A model generated the notes under the pieces. It was given only the letters and a program-made list of their open reading frames with translations, was not told the DNA's origin and did not search any database. Below, piece after piece: positions 11,387-22,265 of a DNA stretch of 64,000 nucleotides. How positions within the stretch are numbered: position 1 is the stretch's first letter; every line of letters starts with the position of its first letter. Source of the DNA: Neoceratodus forsteri (lineage: Eukaryota > Chordata > Ceratodontiformes > Ceratodontidae). The DNA lies in assembly GCA_016271365.2 (NCBI GenBank), contig CM057456.1:885790001-885854000 (forward strand), written 5' to 3'. The translations under genes were made by a program, and so were the position numbers.

Positions 11387-12135
11387 CACAACCCATTTTT
11401 CAAAAGATTTTTCAAAGGCCTTAATCACTTGTAGCCTCCGGTAAGGGACCCTGTCCCTCCCTGGCACTTGAACATGTGAACTGCACAGCTGATGGAGGCA
11501 CCTATCAAGACTATGGCAAATGCTACTCTGTAGTATGTCATCTGGAAAGCATAATTCCTGGTGGCAGTGACATCTGCCAGAAGAGTGAATGAACTTCCAG
11601 CCCTAGTACAGATCCTAACTATATAATCTTCCATAGGGATAAGTTAGTCCTAAGAACTAGCAGCAACTTCCTTCCAAAAAGGGTGTCTGAATTCTATCTA
11701 AATTAGTCAATCATCCTTCCAGTTTTCTTCACAGCAAAATCCAGCTCAAGAGAATAAAAGCTCCATAGCCTGGATGTGAAGAGGGCACTGAGCTACTACT
11801 TGAACTACACAAAGGATATCAGGTCCTCTGACACTCCATTATTTGTCACCTACAGTGAAGTGGGGAAAGGTAAGCCAGCATCCAAGAGAACCATTTCTCA
11901 TTGGATTGTCTCCTGCATACAGTTCTGTTAGGACAAATCTGGTAAAATGCCACTTAAAGGCCTCAGAGCACATTCCACAAAGGGCACCTCTGTCTTAGTG
12001 GCAGCATCAAGGGATATTTCCCTGTAGGAAATCTATAAAGCAGCTACTTGGAAAACAGGCTACATTTTCACAAAACACAGCTGTCTGGATATACAGTCCA
12101 GAAAAGGGATGCAAGCTTTGACACTGCTGTCTTGC
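11387..12135 (+). pseudogene. DIRS-I tyrosine recombinase, C-terminal catalytic piece
   Basis: The recombinase resumes after the CR1. 'FLVAVTSARRVNELPAL' matches 'FLVAITSARCISELQAL' of the second DIRS. Further on are 'LRAHSTKGTS', in place of 'LRAHSTR' in the second copy, and 'TKHSCLDIQ', in place of 'TKHYSLDIQ'. The second catalytic Arg of the HxxR motif is therefore Lys, and the presumed nucleophilic Tyr is Ser. Together with several stops this makes the recombinase inactive. The element could only have moved later with enzyme supplied in trans. Confidence 0.75.
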
Positions 12136-12189
12136 ATAAACCTTTCCCTACAAAGGTTCTTTACCCAGTCTTCTTAGGTACTGCTATGG

Positions 12190-12295
12190 AGTTTGCATTT
12201 GTTAAACGTAAGTGAGGGATTCTTGGGGTTTGAAGAAAAAATTACTCACCGTAGTAATGTGTTCTTCCAAAGGGATCCTTCACTAAGTTTAACAA
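12190..12295 (+). repeat. DIRS-I internal complementary region (circle-junction copy)
   Basis: This segment is the reverse complement of the two element ends joined head to tail. 'gcatttgttaaacgtaagtg' and 'gggattcttggggttt' match the left end, and 'ccaaagggatccttcact' matches the right end. DIRS elements use such a region to restore their termini during replication. At its centre is GAAGAAAAAATTACTCACC (12232-12250), which is also found in the junction copy of the second DIRS. Confidence 0.85.
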
Positions 12296-12544
12296 TCCCT
12301 AATCCCTGCCTCCCCTTCCTGAATGTAGAAAAAGGTTCAGACAAGTATCTGTTCTTTTTTGTTGCTTGAGCATTACTTGTTACAGTGCCTTTACTATTGC
12401 TGCTTAGTGGTCTGAGTTATTTTATTTTCCATAACACCTACATTTGTTCTGCCATGCTTAAACTATTTTTCCAATTTTTAGAAAACGTTTAGTATTTTTG
12501 GTTGCCATTTTACTAGTTTTTGGTCACTGCTCACCCTAGCTTTA

Positions 12545-12728
12545 GAAATAAATCTGACATTACAGTGCAGGGAAGAGCATGATCACACAGCAGAGTTTGC
12601 ATTTCATTCTAAATTCCATAATAAATGTAAAATTATTAAAGCTCTGGGGCTGCCCTTTCTAGAGGAATGATTTAATTGATTAGGCATAGTAAGGAATCCC
12701 TTTGGAATAAACAATATTACTACAGTGA
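12545..12728 (+). repeat. DIRS-I right terminal repeat
   Basis: This is the inverted counterpart of 1776-1960: 'ctgacattacagtgcaggg', 'gatcacacagcagagtttgc', 'ttaaagctctggggctgc' and 'aaggaatccctttgg'. The flanking satellite resumes at once. Confidence 0.8.
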
Positions 12729-12858
12729 TTAAGTCCCTGCCAGGATTCAAGCTTTATCTACCTGAATTTAAACCATTGATTCTTTGCCTATCAGGCAACA
12801 CACATTCTGTGTGCCACTGAGCTGCAGGTAAGTTGAGTCACATTTCCTATGGTGTACA
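12729..12858 (-). repeat. tRNA-like satellite, middle piece
   Basis: The satellite monomer interrupted by DIRS-I continues ('aagtccctgccaggattcaa', then 'gccactgagctgcaggtaag' at 12813). It is broken again after 'tatggtgtacag' by the hAT-like insertion. Confidence 0.75.
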
Positions 12859-13602
12859 GCAGTGGTAACAACCCATGCCCCATGGGCCGCATGTGGCCCA
12901 CCAGTGGTTAACCCATTGCCCCCCATCCATCCCCCCAAAAGAAATGACCACCCCCCAAAAAAAATTACGTTTTATTTCACATGCAAGTTATCCTGAAGTA
13001 GTGTTTTTCAGAAGCACACATGCATATTGGATTAGGCCAGGCAGAAACTGCTGTGTCACAATAACTTTCCAGTTTTTAAGCTTCTCTGTGTGTCAGCTTC
13101 TATGGCTATGGCTGCCATGTGTTTGTACCTACAGAATACAGAAAGAGAGAAAACATGGCAATTGGGTAGTTAACTGAAGCTTGGTGTGCTTTTGGAAAGC
13201 ATACATGCTTACTTAGGTTGGGCTGGGTGAGGACTGTTTTATCAGTGAAGCTGATCACAGTGATGGCTGTCTTGTAAGGTTTGTTTTTAAGGAAAATTAC
13301 AAAATGAATGTGTTTGTGGGCGAGGTTGTACCCATAATGTTTACTTATGGTGGCTTGGGGAGTGGTTTATGGCACTTGTTGGGAGGTACTTGATGTTTAA
13401 AAAAATGGAGCAAGTACTGGCAAAAGGCAGAGCAGTTATGCCAAGCATAGGCAATGTGTACATGGGCTGTGGAATGATTTGTTTAACATTTAATGTTGTG
13501 CGGGGATAATGTATTTATTACTTTTAATGCTGTTTATTTTGTATTTAAGTGTTCCAGTCTTTTATTACATTCTTAATCATATATACATAGATCATTTTTA
13601 AT
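12859..13602. mobile_element. hAT-like DNA transposon insertion in the satellite
   Basis: The left end 'cagtggtaacaacccatgcc', followed by 'gggccgcatgtggccc', is typical of hAT family termini. No transposase ORF is present. The satellite resumes at about 13603 ('aatgttacaacctgcaaaac'). I could not find a clean inverted end or 8-bp duplication on the right, so the limit there is set by the satellite, and the right end may be truncated. Confidence 0.45.
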
Positions 13603-14765
13603 TCTAATGTTACAACCTGCAAAACAGACGACTGGGGTTCTAAACCCGACAGGTGATTTACTTTCACAGCTTTTGTCCTTAGCTAAATTTGGTACATAAT
13701 TTACTATTCTAACTCCATACCACCATGAATCACAACTCAAGTGAGTTTCCATTTTACAAGAAAAAAATGTTCATGTACCTGCCAGGATTTAAACCACTGA
13801 TTGCTTGCCTACTAAGCACACATTCAGTATGCCACTGAGCTGCTGGTAAGGGAGATGCAGTTTCTATGATTTAGAAGTTATGTCACAACCTGCAAAACAG
13901 ATGATTGGGTATCTAATCCCAGCAGACAATTTACCTTTGTAGATTGCTGTTTTTAGCAGAATGCACTTATATAATTGATTATTCCAGCTCCATACCATCA
14001 TGAATCACCACTCAAGTGAATTTCCATTTTTCGAAAAAAATGTGAAAAAAATGCTTAAGTCCCTGCTCAGATGTGAGCCACTGATCCTTTACCTGTTAAG
14101 CAAACACACATTCAGTGTGTAAACTGCAAGTTAGGGAGTTGCAGTTCCATGATGTAGAAGTTATGTCACACCTGTAAAACAGGCAACTGTAGATCTAATC
14201 CCAGCAGGCATTTACCATCACAGATTGTTGTTCTCAGATAAATTTACTTGTCATATAATTTACTATTCCACTACTCACCACCTTACATCTCTACTCAAGT
14301 GAGTTTCCATCTTACAAAATATGTGTGAAGAAATATTTGAGGCCCTTTCAGGATTCAAACTATGACTACCTGAATTTAAACTACTGATCCTTTGCCTGGT
14401 AAGCCAACACACTTTCAATATGCCATTGACCTGCAGGTAAAGGAGTTGTATTTCCTATGGCATATAGATTATGTCATAAGATGCAAAACACATAACTGGG
14501 GATCTAATCCCAGCTGGTGATTTACCTTCACAAATTGTTGTTCTGAGCTAAATTTACTTCTCATATAATTTACTACCCAACTCCATGCCACCATGAATTG
14601 GCACTCAGAAATGCTTGAGTCCCTGTCAGGATTTGAACCACTGATCCTTTGCCTGCAAAACAAACACAATTCAGGGTGCCACTGAGCTACAGACAAGTGA
14701 GTTGCAGTTCCTATTGTGGAGAGGTTATGCCACAAGCTGCAAAACAGGTGACTCAAACTGTATTC
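13603..14765 (-). repeat. tRNA-like satellite, right arm (about four monomers)
   Basis: Marker blocks corresponding to 'gccactgagctgc' recur at 13831, about 14116, 14422 and 14678, giving a period of 256-305 bp. In the last unit the minus strand reads 'tagctcagtggc' (A box, about 14678-14689) and 'ggttcaaatcc' (B box, 14629-14639). They span 61 nt, as in a tRNA. The clover-leaf remainder is too diverged to name an anticodon. This could be a tandemly amplified tRNA-derived SINE. Confidence 0.75.
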
Positions 14766-16325
14766 AAACCTAGACAAGCCTCAGCCAGGACTTATTTAAT
14801 TGACTACAACATACTGTAGACCTAAGTTCAATTATCTGAAAGTCTGCTGTTCAGCTCTGCTGAAACATTTCACTACATCAGCAGTGACATCTAACAATTT
14901 CTCTCATACAACAAAAGCTGTAGTGAGAAAGAAAAAAAATGTGCAATACGGGGAGGGGGGGGTAAAAGCCAGGCTTGTGCTGGTCAGAATCCCTATGCCT
15001 AGACCTAAAGGCCCAATCACTGACATCATCACTACATCATGCAACTGAATCACTCACACTGAATGCAACCTTAAACTTGAATAAATGCACAAAAGAGTGT
15101 GTGCATGACCACAACAGGTGCTATACTGTTGGCACCTAATAAAATGAAAGATACGCTTTAATTCTGATCTTTATAAGCAGTGAAGTAACACACAGTATAC
15201 AGAGAAATGTGATTCTTTTAAAATTACGTTGTTCACTAGGGATAATAAAAGATTTATAATACCTTTATTAAGCAGGAATTCCAAATGAAGCATATGAAGG
15301 ATGATGCATTAATCATTTGGTTTACTTCATGTTACATTATGAATATCCAGCACATAAAGCATGGTTAGCTTTAGAGCTATTTTTATGCAGCTAAAATGCT
15401 AGCTATGTCATGAGGCAATTTGAAACCAAGTGAAAACAACTCATAATGCAACTCTAGTGTATACTTCAAATAGATTTATAGTGCCTCAGTCAAATAAATA
15501 ACAAGGGTGCAACAGAAACACTGCACTGAGTTTCACGTATCAAGCATGGAGCTATATCTAGTACATGCTTTTCCTAATAATGAGGGGTGCTCTTCGAGTG
15601 CCTAGCAGGGTCTTACCATAGACACTTACATAAGTGCTATATATAAAATAGAATCAGAAAATGAGTTAGAAAATTTCTGATTCCTGATTGACTATACAAA
15701 TTCTGTGACCCATAGGTTAATTCCATATAAATATACAGGATGGAATGTGTTCAGACAGTGGGATTTGGAATTTGGGCAAATCAACTACAGAATTTATGAC
15801 CCACTTCATTCATCCCTGAGTGTCATCATGAATATGGCTGTCACTCTTACTCACTGAAAATCTTCAACAAGGCCCTATAAAGTAAAACTACAGTACTTAA
15901 AAAATACAACTAATTAAGCATTCTTTCCTCTCATGCTCCCCTGACAACACACATAAATACATTCAAATTACTACTCAGTTTTAATTCCTGGTGTTTCATT
16001 GGTGGCCATGAAAATTCCCCCTCCCTTGCCAGGGCAATCACTACTGCCTACCCTCTCACAGATAAAACTCAGGACATGGCTCCGTGTAACGCTTGCTGTT
16101 GTGTGAGAGGGGGTGAATATTCTGCCAGATGAATTCTGTAGACGTTTGAATTCCTGTATTCTATGAAAAAACAAACATTCTATCTACTAAATGTGTGGAA
16201 AGACAGATGATTGATAGGTTGGTAGGACCACTTTTTTTACTAATTACCTATACAAAAGAAAATACCTGTTTTTAATTAAAAAAGTTAGCATCTTTTTGTT
16301 TTTCATATTGTTTCTTAGTTTACTA
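14766..16325. other. AT-rich stretch without recognisable gene
   Basis: No family-like coding sequence or repeat end was recognised. A 67-codon open frame at 15971-16174 (-) resembles no family I know, and its surroundings show no splice-site-flanked exon pattern I would trust. Confidence 0.45.
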
Positions 16326-16912
16326 ATTTTATAAGTGCAATAAGACACTCCAGTTTGTTGGTTGTCTGGGGTTAATGCACTTCAAAGTATTTAAAGGGAA
16401 ACAATGGAAAAGACAAAGCTTTCCCTCGGTCACTGCAGAAACTCTCAATTAGTGTTTTCAGACAGTAACAACTTTATTTAATGATTTAGAACAGCTACCC
16501 ACAACTTCCACTTCCTGTTGCTGGCAGCAGCCATTTCATGAGCAGCAGTGAGCTTCCTGAGCTCACTGTATGCTAATATGCCTGTTTCACCTCAGCTATT
16601 GGTTGGCAGGACATATTAGCATAAACTGAGCTCAGGAAGCTCTCTGCTACTCATGAAATGGTGGCTGCCAGCAATAGAAAGTGAAAGTTGAAGGCCACTG
16701 TTTAAATCACTAAAAATCAGAGTAATTTGTTAAAAAAAAAGTTACTGTCTGAAAGCACTAATCAAGCATTTTTGTAGTGCATGGGTAAAGCTGTGCCTTT
16801 TCCACTGTTTCCCTTTAAGGTGCTCAGTCCAAATGACCTGTGCTGCACTATTCACCTGGGTGTGCATTCATCCAGATAACCAATGCCTTGTTGTGTCTTA
16901 TTGCTTACATAT
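16326..16912. mobile_element. Palindromic MITE (family M1), copy 1, host of a Kolobok-like MITE
   Basis: The outer inverted ends are 'tataagtgcaataagacac' (left) and 'gtgtcttattgcttacatat' (right). The arms also share 'ttggttgtctggggttaatg' versus 'cattcatccagataaccaa'. The centre is occupied by a TTAA-bounded palindromic element (16386-16822). A second copy of the outer family, without that insertion, lies at 34370-34547. No coding capacity. Confidence 0.65.
16386..16822. mobile_element. Kolobok/T2-like palindromic MITE
   Basis: This ~435-bp foldback has ends 'ttaaagggaaacaatggaaa' and 'ttccactgtttccctttaa'. The TTAAAGG(G/A)(G/A) terminus with a TTAA target is the signature of the T2/Kolobok superfamily described in Xenopus. 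The long arms continue inward ('tgctggcagcagccatttca' / 'tgaaatggtggctgccagca', 'gagctcactgtatgctaata' / 'tattagcataaactgagctc'). It has no ORF. Confidence 0.65.
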
Positions 16913-17984
16913 GGTATTACGGTTGTATAAGGCAAGTTCATAACCATCACCAAAAGAAGGCCAGATGAGAGAGAGTCAGATATGAATAGCATTGGTCATC
17001 CACACCGTTACTCTATGTCAGTTCATTAACAGTAAAAGGATCTAGAAATAATTCCACAGAGGTCTATGGGACAACCAGTCTGAAGACTATAAAGCACACA
17101 AACAAGTGTTACTCAGATCAAAAGGGTGTTGTATCTTTAATAGATATGAGACATTATAAAAAGTCACTTACGTTATTTATCAGAATGTTCCCTGAAAGTA
17201 AAGGTGTGAGATATTTTGTACAGGTTTTGGGCTTCATAGCCTACTAACTTGGCACAGTGATAGCCCCTCTGTGTTAAAATTTTAAATTGCAATGCACTCA
17301 AGTATGGAAGGGAAGGGATCATGACAGTGGCCAAAGCGCCAGCCAGCAGATCCCTTTTCACTTCCTGATCCACCTGCTCTGCCCCCGTGCTCCTATGTTA
17401 TGAAGTCATATACATAATCTCACACCTTTACTTTAAACAGCAGCAGTTTGGGTGCTTTCCTAAAGCCTCCCATCACCAGCTTACCTTCACTGGAGTTTAA
17501 CTATATATATTTTAAACTTTCTTGTTTCATAGTCTGTAAAAGGGAAGGGACTGTAAATGAGAGCTGGCTGCCTGATCCCATCTCCTTTCTGGCCCTGCTC
17601 TAATCCGGCACTGCCCCCACTCTCCTATGTTTTTGTAATGTAGGAGTTTGTACAGCATGGGGGGCAAGCACCATTGATAGAAATTAAATAGCAATTTAAA
17701 ACATCTATTTTCATATTTTAAGAGGTCCATTGAGGGTCAATCAAAGCCACAGCTCGACTAACAAGCCTTACAGTATATGTGGCCGGTCTGAGAACCTCTT
17801 TTATAATAAAGGCTCATGTGAGTTTTTGTACAGCTTGTTGATTGCATATTTTTAATATTGATTAAACAGAAAATTGATATTGCACATATTTATATGCTTA
17901 TAAGTATTCTTCATTTGAGGAATATATTACCTAAAGGAGGTAGTGGGTGCTGCTTCTCTTTTTTGTTCAAACGTCTTATGCTAG
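16913..17984. repeat. Imperfect ~250-bp duplication, no gene
   Basis: Two diverged copies of a block are visible. One runs from 'tatggaagggaagggatcat' (about 17304) to 'tgcccccgtgctcctatgtt' (about 17380-17400). The other runs from 'aaaagggaagggactgtaaa' (about 17537) to 'tgcccccactctcctatgtt' (about 17610-17630). They probably belong to one unrecognised repeat. The rest of the interval shows nothing I can identify. Confidence 0.4.
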
Positions 17985-19025
17985 CCACCATAAGAGATCT
18001 GCAGAACAGTCTTTGAATGAACTGGAACAGAAAATAAAGAAGGCTGAGAGAGCCTATGTAGCATTACCCAGTGGGTTATTAGGTGCAGCAAAAGTTAAAA
18101 TGGGTATATAATTCTCTGAGCAGCACTAAAGTGAAAACAGCAATCCTACTGACACAGGCCAGGAACTACTTAGAGGGAGACAGGGTGGGAAATTGCTGGC
18201 ATGGAAATTAAAAAGGAGAGTGCTAAAAGGTACTACAAATTATGACAGCGACTGGGGAGAATAAGAACTCCGAGTCTGAGATAGGGGAATACTTTCAAGA
18301 GCTTTACACTACCCTATATTTGAAAGGCCCAGAACACACAGGAGGAAATGCAAGGTTTTTTTTTCAAAAGGCCCCAGTGAAAACATTATCAGACTCCATG
18401 GCTACAGACCTTGAGTCAAGAGATAAAATGGTGAGAAATACAAAATTCAGCAGCCCATTTGAAAGCGGGAAGGTTCTGGAGCTAGATGGCTTCTCAACTG
18501 ATTTTTTCAAATCTCCCTGCAGGAACTGAAGGAGCCTCTACATGACTTGATCACTGAAAGCAGTGCTAATGGAATCATGCCCCACATGTTCCGCCACAAT
18601 CAGAATACTTCACACTAGGAAAACACCCATTGCACTGAGCATCCTACAGGACGATCTCCTACTGATGGCAGACTACATAATTGTAGCCAGAGTGGCAGCC
18701 GGCAGATTAGAAAAAGTTCTGCCAATGCTGGTTCACCCTGATCAAACTAGCTTTGTGCAAGGGAGGCAGGGGAAACAGAATATTTGATGTACACTGACTG
18801 TGACCTGGTGGGGGTTGGGGAGATTGGCCGAGGAGTGCCCTGCCGTCCTTACTGTGGCTGCCGAGAAAGCTTTAGACCATGCAGAGAGGGAGCATATGTT
18901 TGAATCTCAAAAATGCTTCAGTCTGGCTGGTAACATGAGACGTTGGACAGCAACCCTTGATAATCAACCAATGGCTCAGATCCTGGTCAGTGGTTCACTG
19001 TCTAAGCCATTTATCCTAACCAGGT
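17985..19025 (+). mobile_element. L1/Tx1-like LINE ORF2, segment 1 (linker and start of RT)
   Basis: Degraded L1-clade ORF2. The linker helix reads 'LNELEQKIKKAERAYVALPS', with 'GDRVGKLLA'-like remnants, then 'IGEYFQELYTTLY'. Reverse transcriptase starts around 18540, with 'AGRLEKVLPMLVHPDQTSFV' then 'QGR', and 'ILVSGSLSKPFILTR' up to 19025. Several stops and frame changes. The next expected L1 block (the C-P-L-S-P region) is absent or lost. The LINE resumes at 22266 after a CR1 insertion. Confidence 0.7.
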
Positions 19026-22000
19026 GAACATAGAAACATAAAAGTTGTTGGCAGAGAAGGACCTCTTGGCCCACCTAATCTGCCCTGTTTTCCCTACCTA
19101 CTGTGCCACCGCAGACTCTACTCAATCTCTGATCCCCATCCCCCTTAATTCAATGGTCCTCTTGTGTCTGTCCCATACATGCTTGAATCCTGTTACTGTT
19201 TTAGCACCCACCACCTTCAGTAGGAAACTTTTCCAGGCATCCACTGCCCTTTCCGTGAAGAAGTATTTCCTCACATCTCTCCTGAGTTCTCCCCACCCCC
19301 TGCAGCTTCATAGAAATTGTTTTCTATAGAAAATGCTACCTTCATGTACCTTATTATTACCTGTGAGGTATTTTAACATTTCTGTCATTTTCCCTCTTTC
19401 CCTCCTTTCCTCCAGAGAGTACATATTTAATTCCTTCAGCATTTCCTCATAGGGCTTTTGATGCAGGCCCTGCACCATTTTGGTTGCCCTCATCTGTACC
19501 GCCTCCACCCTATCTACTGTATGTCCCTACAGAGATGGGCACTCCAGAACTGGACACAGCACTTGAGGGGGGACCTCACCATTGATCTATATCGGGGTAA
19601 CACTATGTCAGCGTGGCTCAGTTGGTAGCACATCCACCTCTGGACCAGCAGGTCGTGGGTTCTCGTCCCACACCGGGATTGGACTTGCACCTAAAAATCG
19701 CTGGCATCTGAGTGCAGTATTGGGGAGTGCTGTACTGCTGGGTGTGCCGTCCTTTGGATGAGATGTTAAACCGAGGTCCCTTCAGCCCACCCTGGTGTTG
19801 TCCTGGTGGGTGTCCAGGTGGAAGTAAAAGAACCCAGGGCACTCTTCTTAAAGAGCAGGGAACATTCCTGGTGTACTGGCCAACATTCTCCTTCCCATAA
19901 AACCGGTTCATGCAATTATCCAGGCTGTGTGTGGGTGATGATGTGCGATATGGCCACCACCACACATTTAGTCACTTCACTACCAGTCTAGCATTGCTTG
20001 TAAAGCGCTTTGGGATACTGAGTATGAAAAGCACTATATAAATGCTGATTCTTCTTCGTCCCTCTTTCTACTGGTGATACCCCTCCCTATGCACCTGAGC
20101 ATCCTGCTAGCTTTCCCCACTGCCTTATCACACTGCTTTGCTACTTTCAGGTCAACAGAAATGATTACTCTCAGGTCCCTTTCCTGTTTTGTGGTTGCCA
20201 ATACCTCCCCAGCCAATTGGTACATTGCCCCTGGGTTTCTGTGCCCCAAGTGCATGATTTTACACTTCTGTGCACTAATAAATGCATTGAAGAGCACTGG
20301 GCTTAGTACTGACCCCTGTTGCACCCCGCTGGTCATCCTGCCTTCTTCAGAGTGAACACCATTTACCGTCTGTCTCGGACTCCTGCTGCTTAGCTAACTT
20401 ACCCATTTTACTGCTTTTGGATCAACTCCTAGGTTGCCCAGCTTGCTCACCAGTCTTCTGTGTGGAGCGATGTTGAATGCCTTACTGAAATCCAGGTAGG
20501 CCACATCCACCACTATGCCATGATCCTCTTCCCTGGTCACTCAGTCAAAGAACTTAATCAGCTTTGTCTGGCAAGATCTCTCCCCTGTGAAACCTGCTGC
20601 TCAGATCCTGTAATCCACTGGTCACAATGTATTCCCCAATCCTTTACTTCAGTGGTGATTCCATTACTTTACCCATCACTGAAGTCAGACTGACAGGTCT
20701 GTAATTTCCTGCCTCCTCCCTATAACCATTTTTGTGAAGTGGGATCACATCTGCCCTCCTCCATTCCCCCAGAACTTTCCCTGTATCTAGTGATAAGTTG
20801 AACAGGGCTGTCAGAGAGGCAGCCAGCACCTCCTTGAGCTCCCTCAGTATCCTAGGGTATACCTTGTCAGGCCCCACTGCCTTGTCCACTTTTAATTGTG
20901 CTAGTTCCTTGAGGACTCTTTCCTCTGTAAAAGGACTGGTGTCCACCTCCTGTCCTTTAATGCCCGTGTCCCTTATTTGCTGCCCATTGCCTACCCCTTC
21001 CTCTGTAAATACTGAACAAAAGTATGTGTTCAATATGTCTGCTTTTTTTTTGGTCCTCTTCCACACCAACCCCTTCTTCCCCTTTTAGTTTTACCGGCCC
21101 TCCTTTGGTCTAACTCTCTTTGCTTTTATATCTACAGCAAATAACGTTTTTTCCCCTATTCTTTACTCACTTGGCAATAGTCTCCACTTGTGCTTTTGCG
21201 CTCCTAACTACTTTCCTTGCCTCCCTTTGTTTCTCCTGATACTGTATCTCTCCCTATCCTCCTCCTCCTGTGTCATCTTGTACCTTCCAAATGTTAACTT
21301 TTCTGCTCTTACTTTCTCTGCTACTTTTTTTAGAGAACCATAGTGGTCTCTTTTCTCTTGCCCTTTGTTAACCTGCCTGACAACAAGGTTTGTTACCTTC
21401 TCAATGCACTTCTTTATTTGTGTCCACTGTTCCTCGAATCTACCCTGTTTCCCTATCCCTGCTAGGGCGTCACTGAGGCATTTTCCCATTTTCTTAAAAT
21501 TGGCCCTCCTGAAGTCCAAGACCCTCATTTCAGTGTGGTTTGATACTGGCCTAGTTCTTATATTAAACCACACAGTACAATGATCACTGGTCCCTAGGTG
21601 GCTACCCACCATGACATCAGCAACACTGTCCCTGTTTGCCAGTACCGGGTCCAGTATTGCATCCCCCACAAGTGGGTTCCTTAACTAGTTGCCTGAGGAA
21701 CACCCCCTGCAGGGAGTCCACGTTGTCCCTACTTCTAAATGTTGCACTAGCTGGGAGGCTCCAATCCATAGCCCGTAGACTGAAGTCCCCCATCAGCAAT
21801 ACCTCCCCCTTGCTTGCTATACTTTGGATTGCTTCCAACACATCCTTATCCACCTCTCCCCCCTCCCCCTCCCCCGTGCTGGAGGTTTACAGATCATTCC
21901 TGTGTGAACAGCGTCCCTCTTCTGTGTCTCCAGGGTGACTCACAGTACCTCTGCTCCTCCCTTCTCCCCCTGTATTTCCATAGCTTTTACATTTTCCCTC

Positions 22001-22265
22001 ACATAAAAATCCACTCCTCCCCAATTTTTACCTACCCAGTCCCTTCTGAATAGAGTATAACTTGGTATGGCTACATCCCAGTCCTGGTTTTCACTGCACC
22101 AGGACTCGGTAATTGCAACTATGTCCTCCGCTTCTGCTATGGTGGCCTCTAGGTCTGTAATCTTACTGCCCAGATTTCAAGCATTTGCACACATGGCTCT
22201 CCAGATTGCACTGCCACTCCCCTCCTTTTTCTATTTGCCCTTCCAGGTGCATCTGTCCTCTCTAC
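19026..22265 (-). mobile_element. CR1/L3-like LINE copy a, nearly complete ORF2
   Basis: The 3' end lies at about 19026 ('aacatagaaacataaaagtt' on the plus strand) and the start of ORF2 at about 22200. On the minus strand the order is endonuclease (about 21600-22200: 'MCANA', 'DIVAITESW', 'LLMGDFSLRAMDWSLPA', 'SDHCTVWF'), then a linker, then reverse transcriptase (about 20040-21070: 'LKVDKAVGPDKVYPRIL', 'NYRPVSLTSVMGKVME', 'TSGVQQGSVLSPVLFNAF'). The C-terminal tail is at 19308-19508. The catalytic F-A-D-D region is deleted: the sequence jumps from 'VLFNAFISA' to 'QKCKIMHLGH'. A V-SINE interrupts the 3' part (19608-20057). Non-functional. Confidence 0.8.
19608..20057 (+). mobile_element. tRNA-headed V-SINE-like SINE (HE1/Lun1 type)
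   Basis: A complete-looking SINE. The head has A box 'gtggctcagttggtagcac' (from about 19613) and B-box-like 'gggttctcgtcccac' (about 19658). The conserved core contains 'gatgagatgttaaaccgagg' (about 19757) and a 'ctcttcttaaagagcaggga' block. The tail 'aaagcgctttgggatactga' and 'aagcactatataaatgctga' is shared with LINEs of the L2 type, which probably mobilise it. It is inserted in CR1 copy a at 'cactatgt|ccctcttt'. V-SINEs were described from lungfish, sharks and teleosts. Confidence 0.75.

Larger units (their letters stand above)
1776..12728 (+). mobile_element. DIRS-type tyrosine-recombinase retrotransposon (DIRS-I), split by a CR1
   Basis: This is a degraded DIRS retroelement, about 5.9 kb once the CR1 at 6350-11379 is removed. 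DIRS elements copy themselves through an RNA intermediate and integrate a circular DNA with a tyrosine recombinase. Visible parts in order are a left terminal repeat, a gag-like region, reverse transcriptase and RNase H, a tyrosine recombinase, an internal complementary region (about 12190-12295) and an inverted right terminal repeat (about 12545-12728). All coding parts carry stops and frameshifts. The flanking satellite rejoins in phase across the element, so its limits are well defined. The right end seems to lack the last ~14 nt predicted by the internal complementary region. Confidence 0.85.

Noticed and set aside
14629..14690. Possible genuine tRNA gene
   Set aside because: A and B boxes are well spaced, but the acceptor and anticodon arms do not pair convincingly, and the unit is part of a tandem satellite.
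1258..14765. Regular repeats that might suggest a CRISPR-like array
   Set aside because: The units are long (~300 bp) diverged monomers without short identical repeats or unique spacers, and the DNA is eukaryotic.
15971..16174. Possible host exon (67 codons, minus strand)
   Set aside because: No convincing splice sites, no recognisable protein family and no neighbouring exon-like segments.
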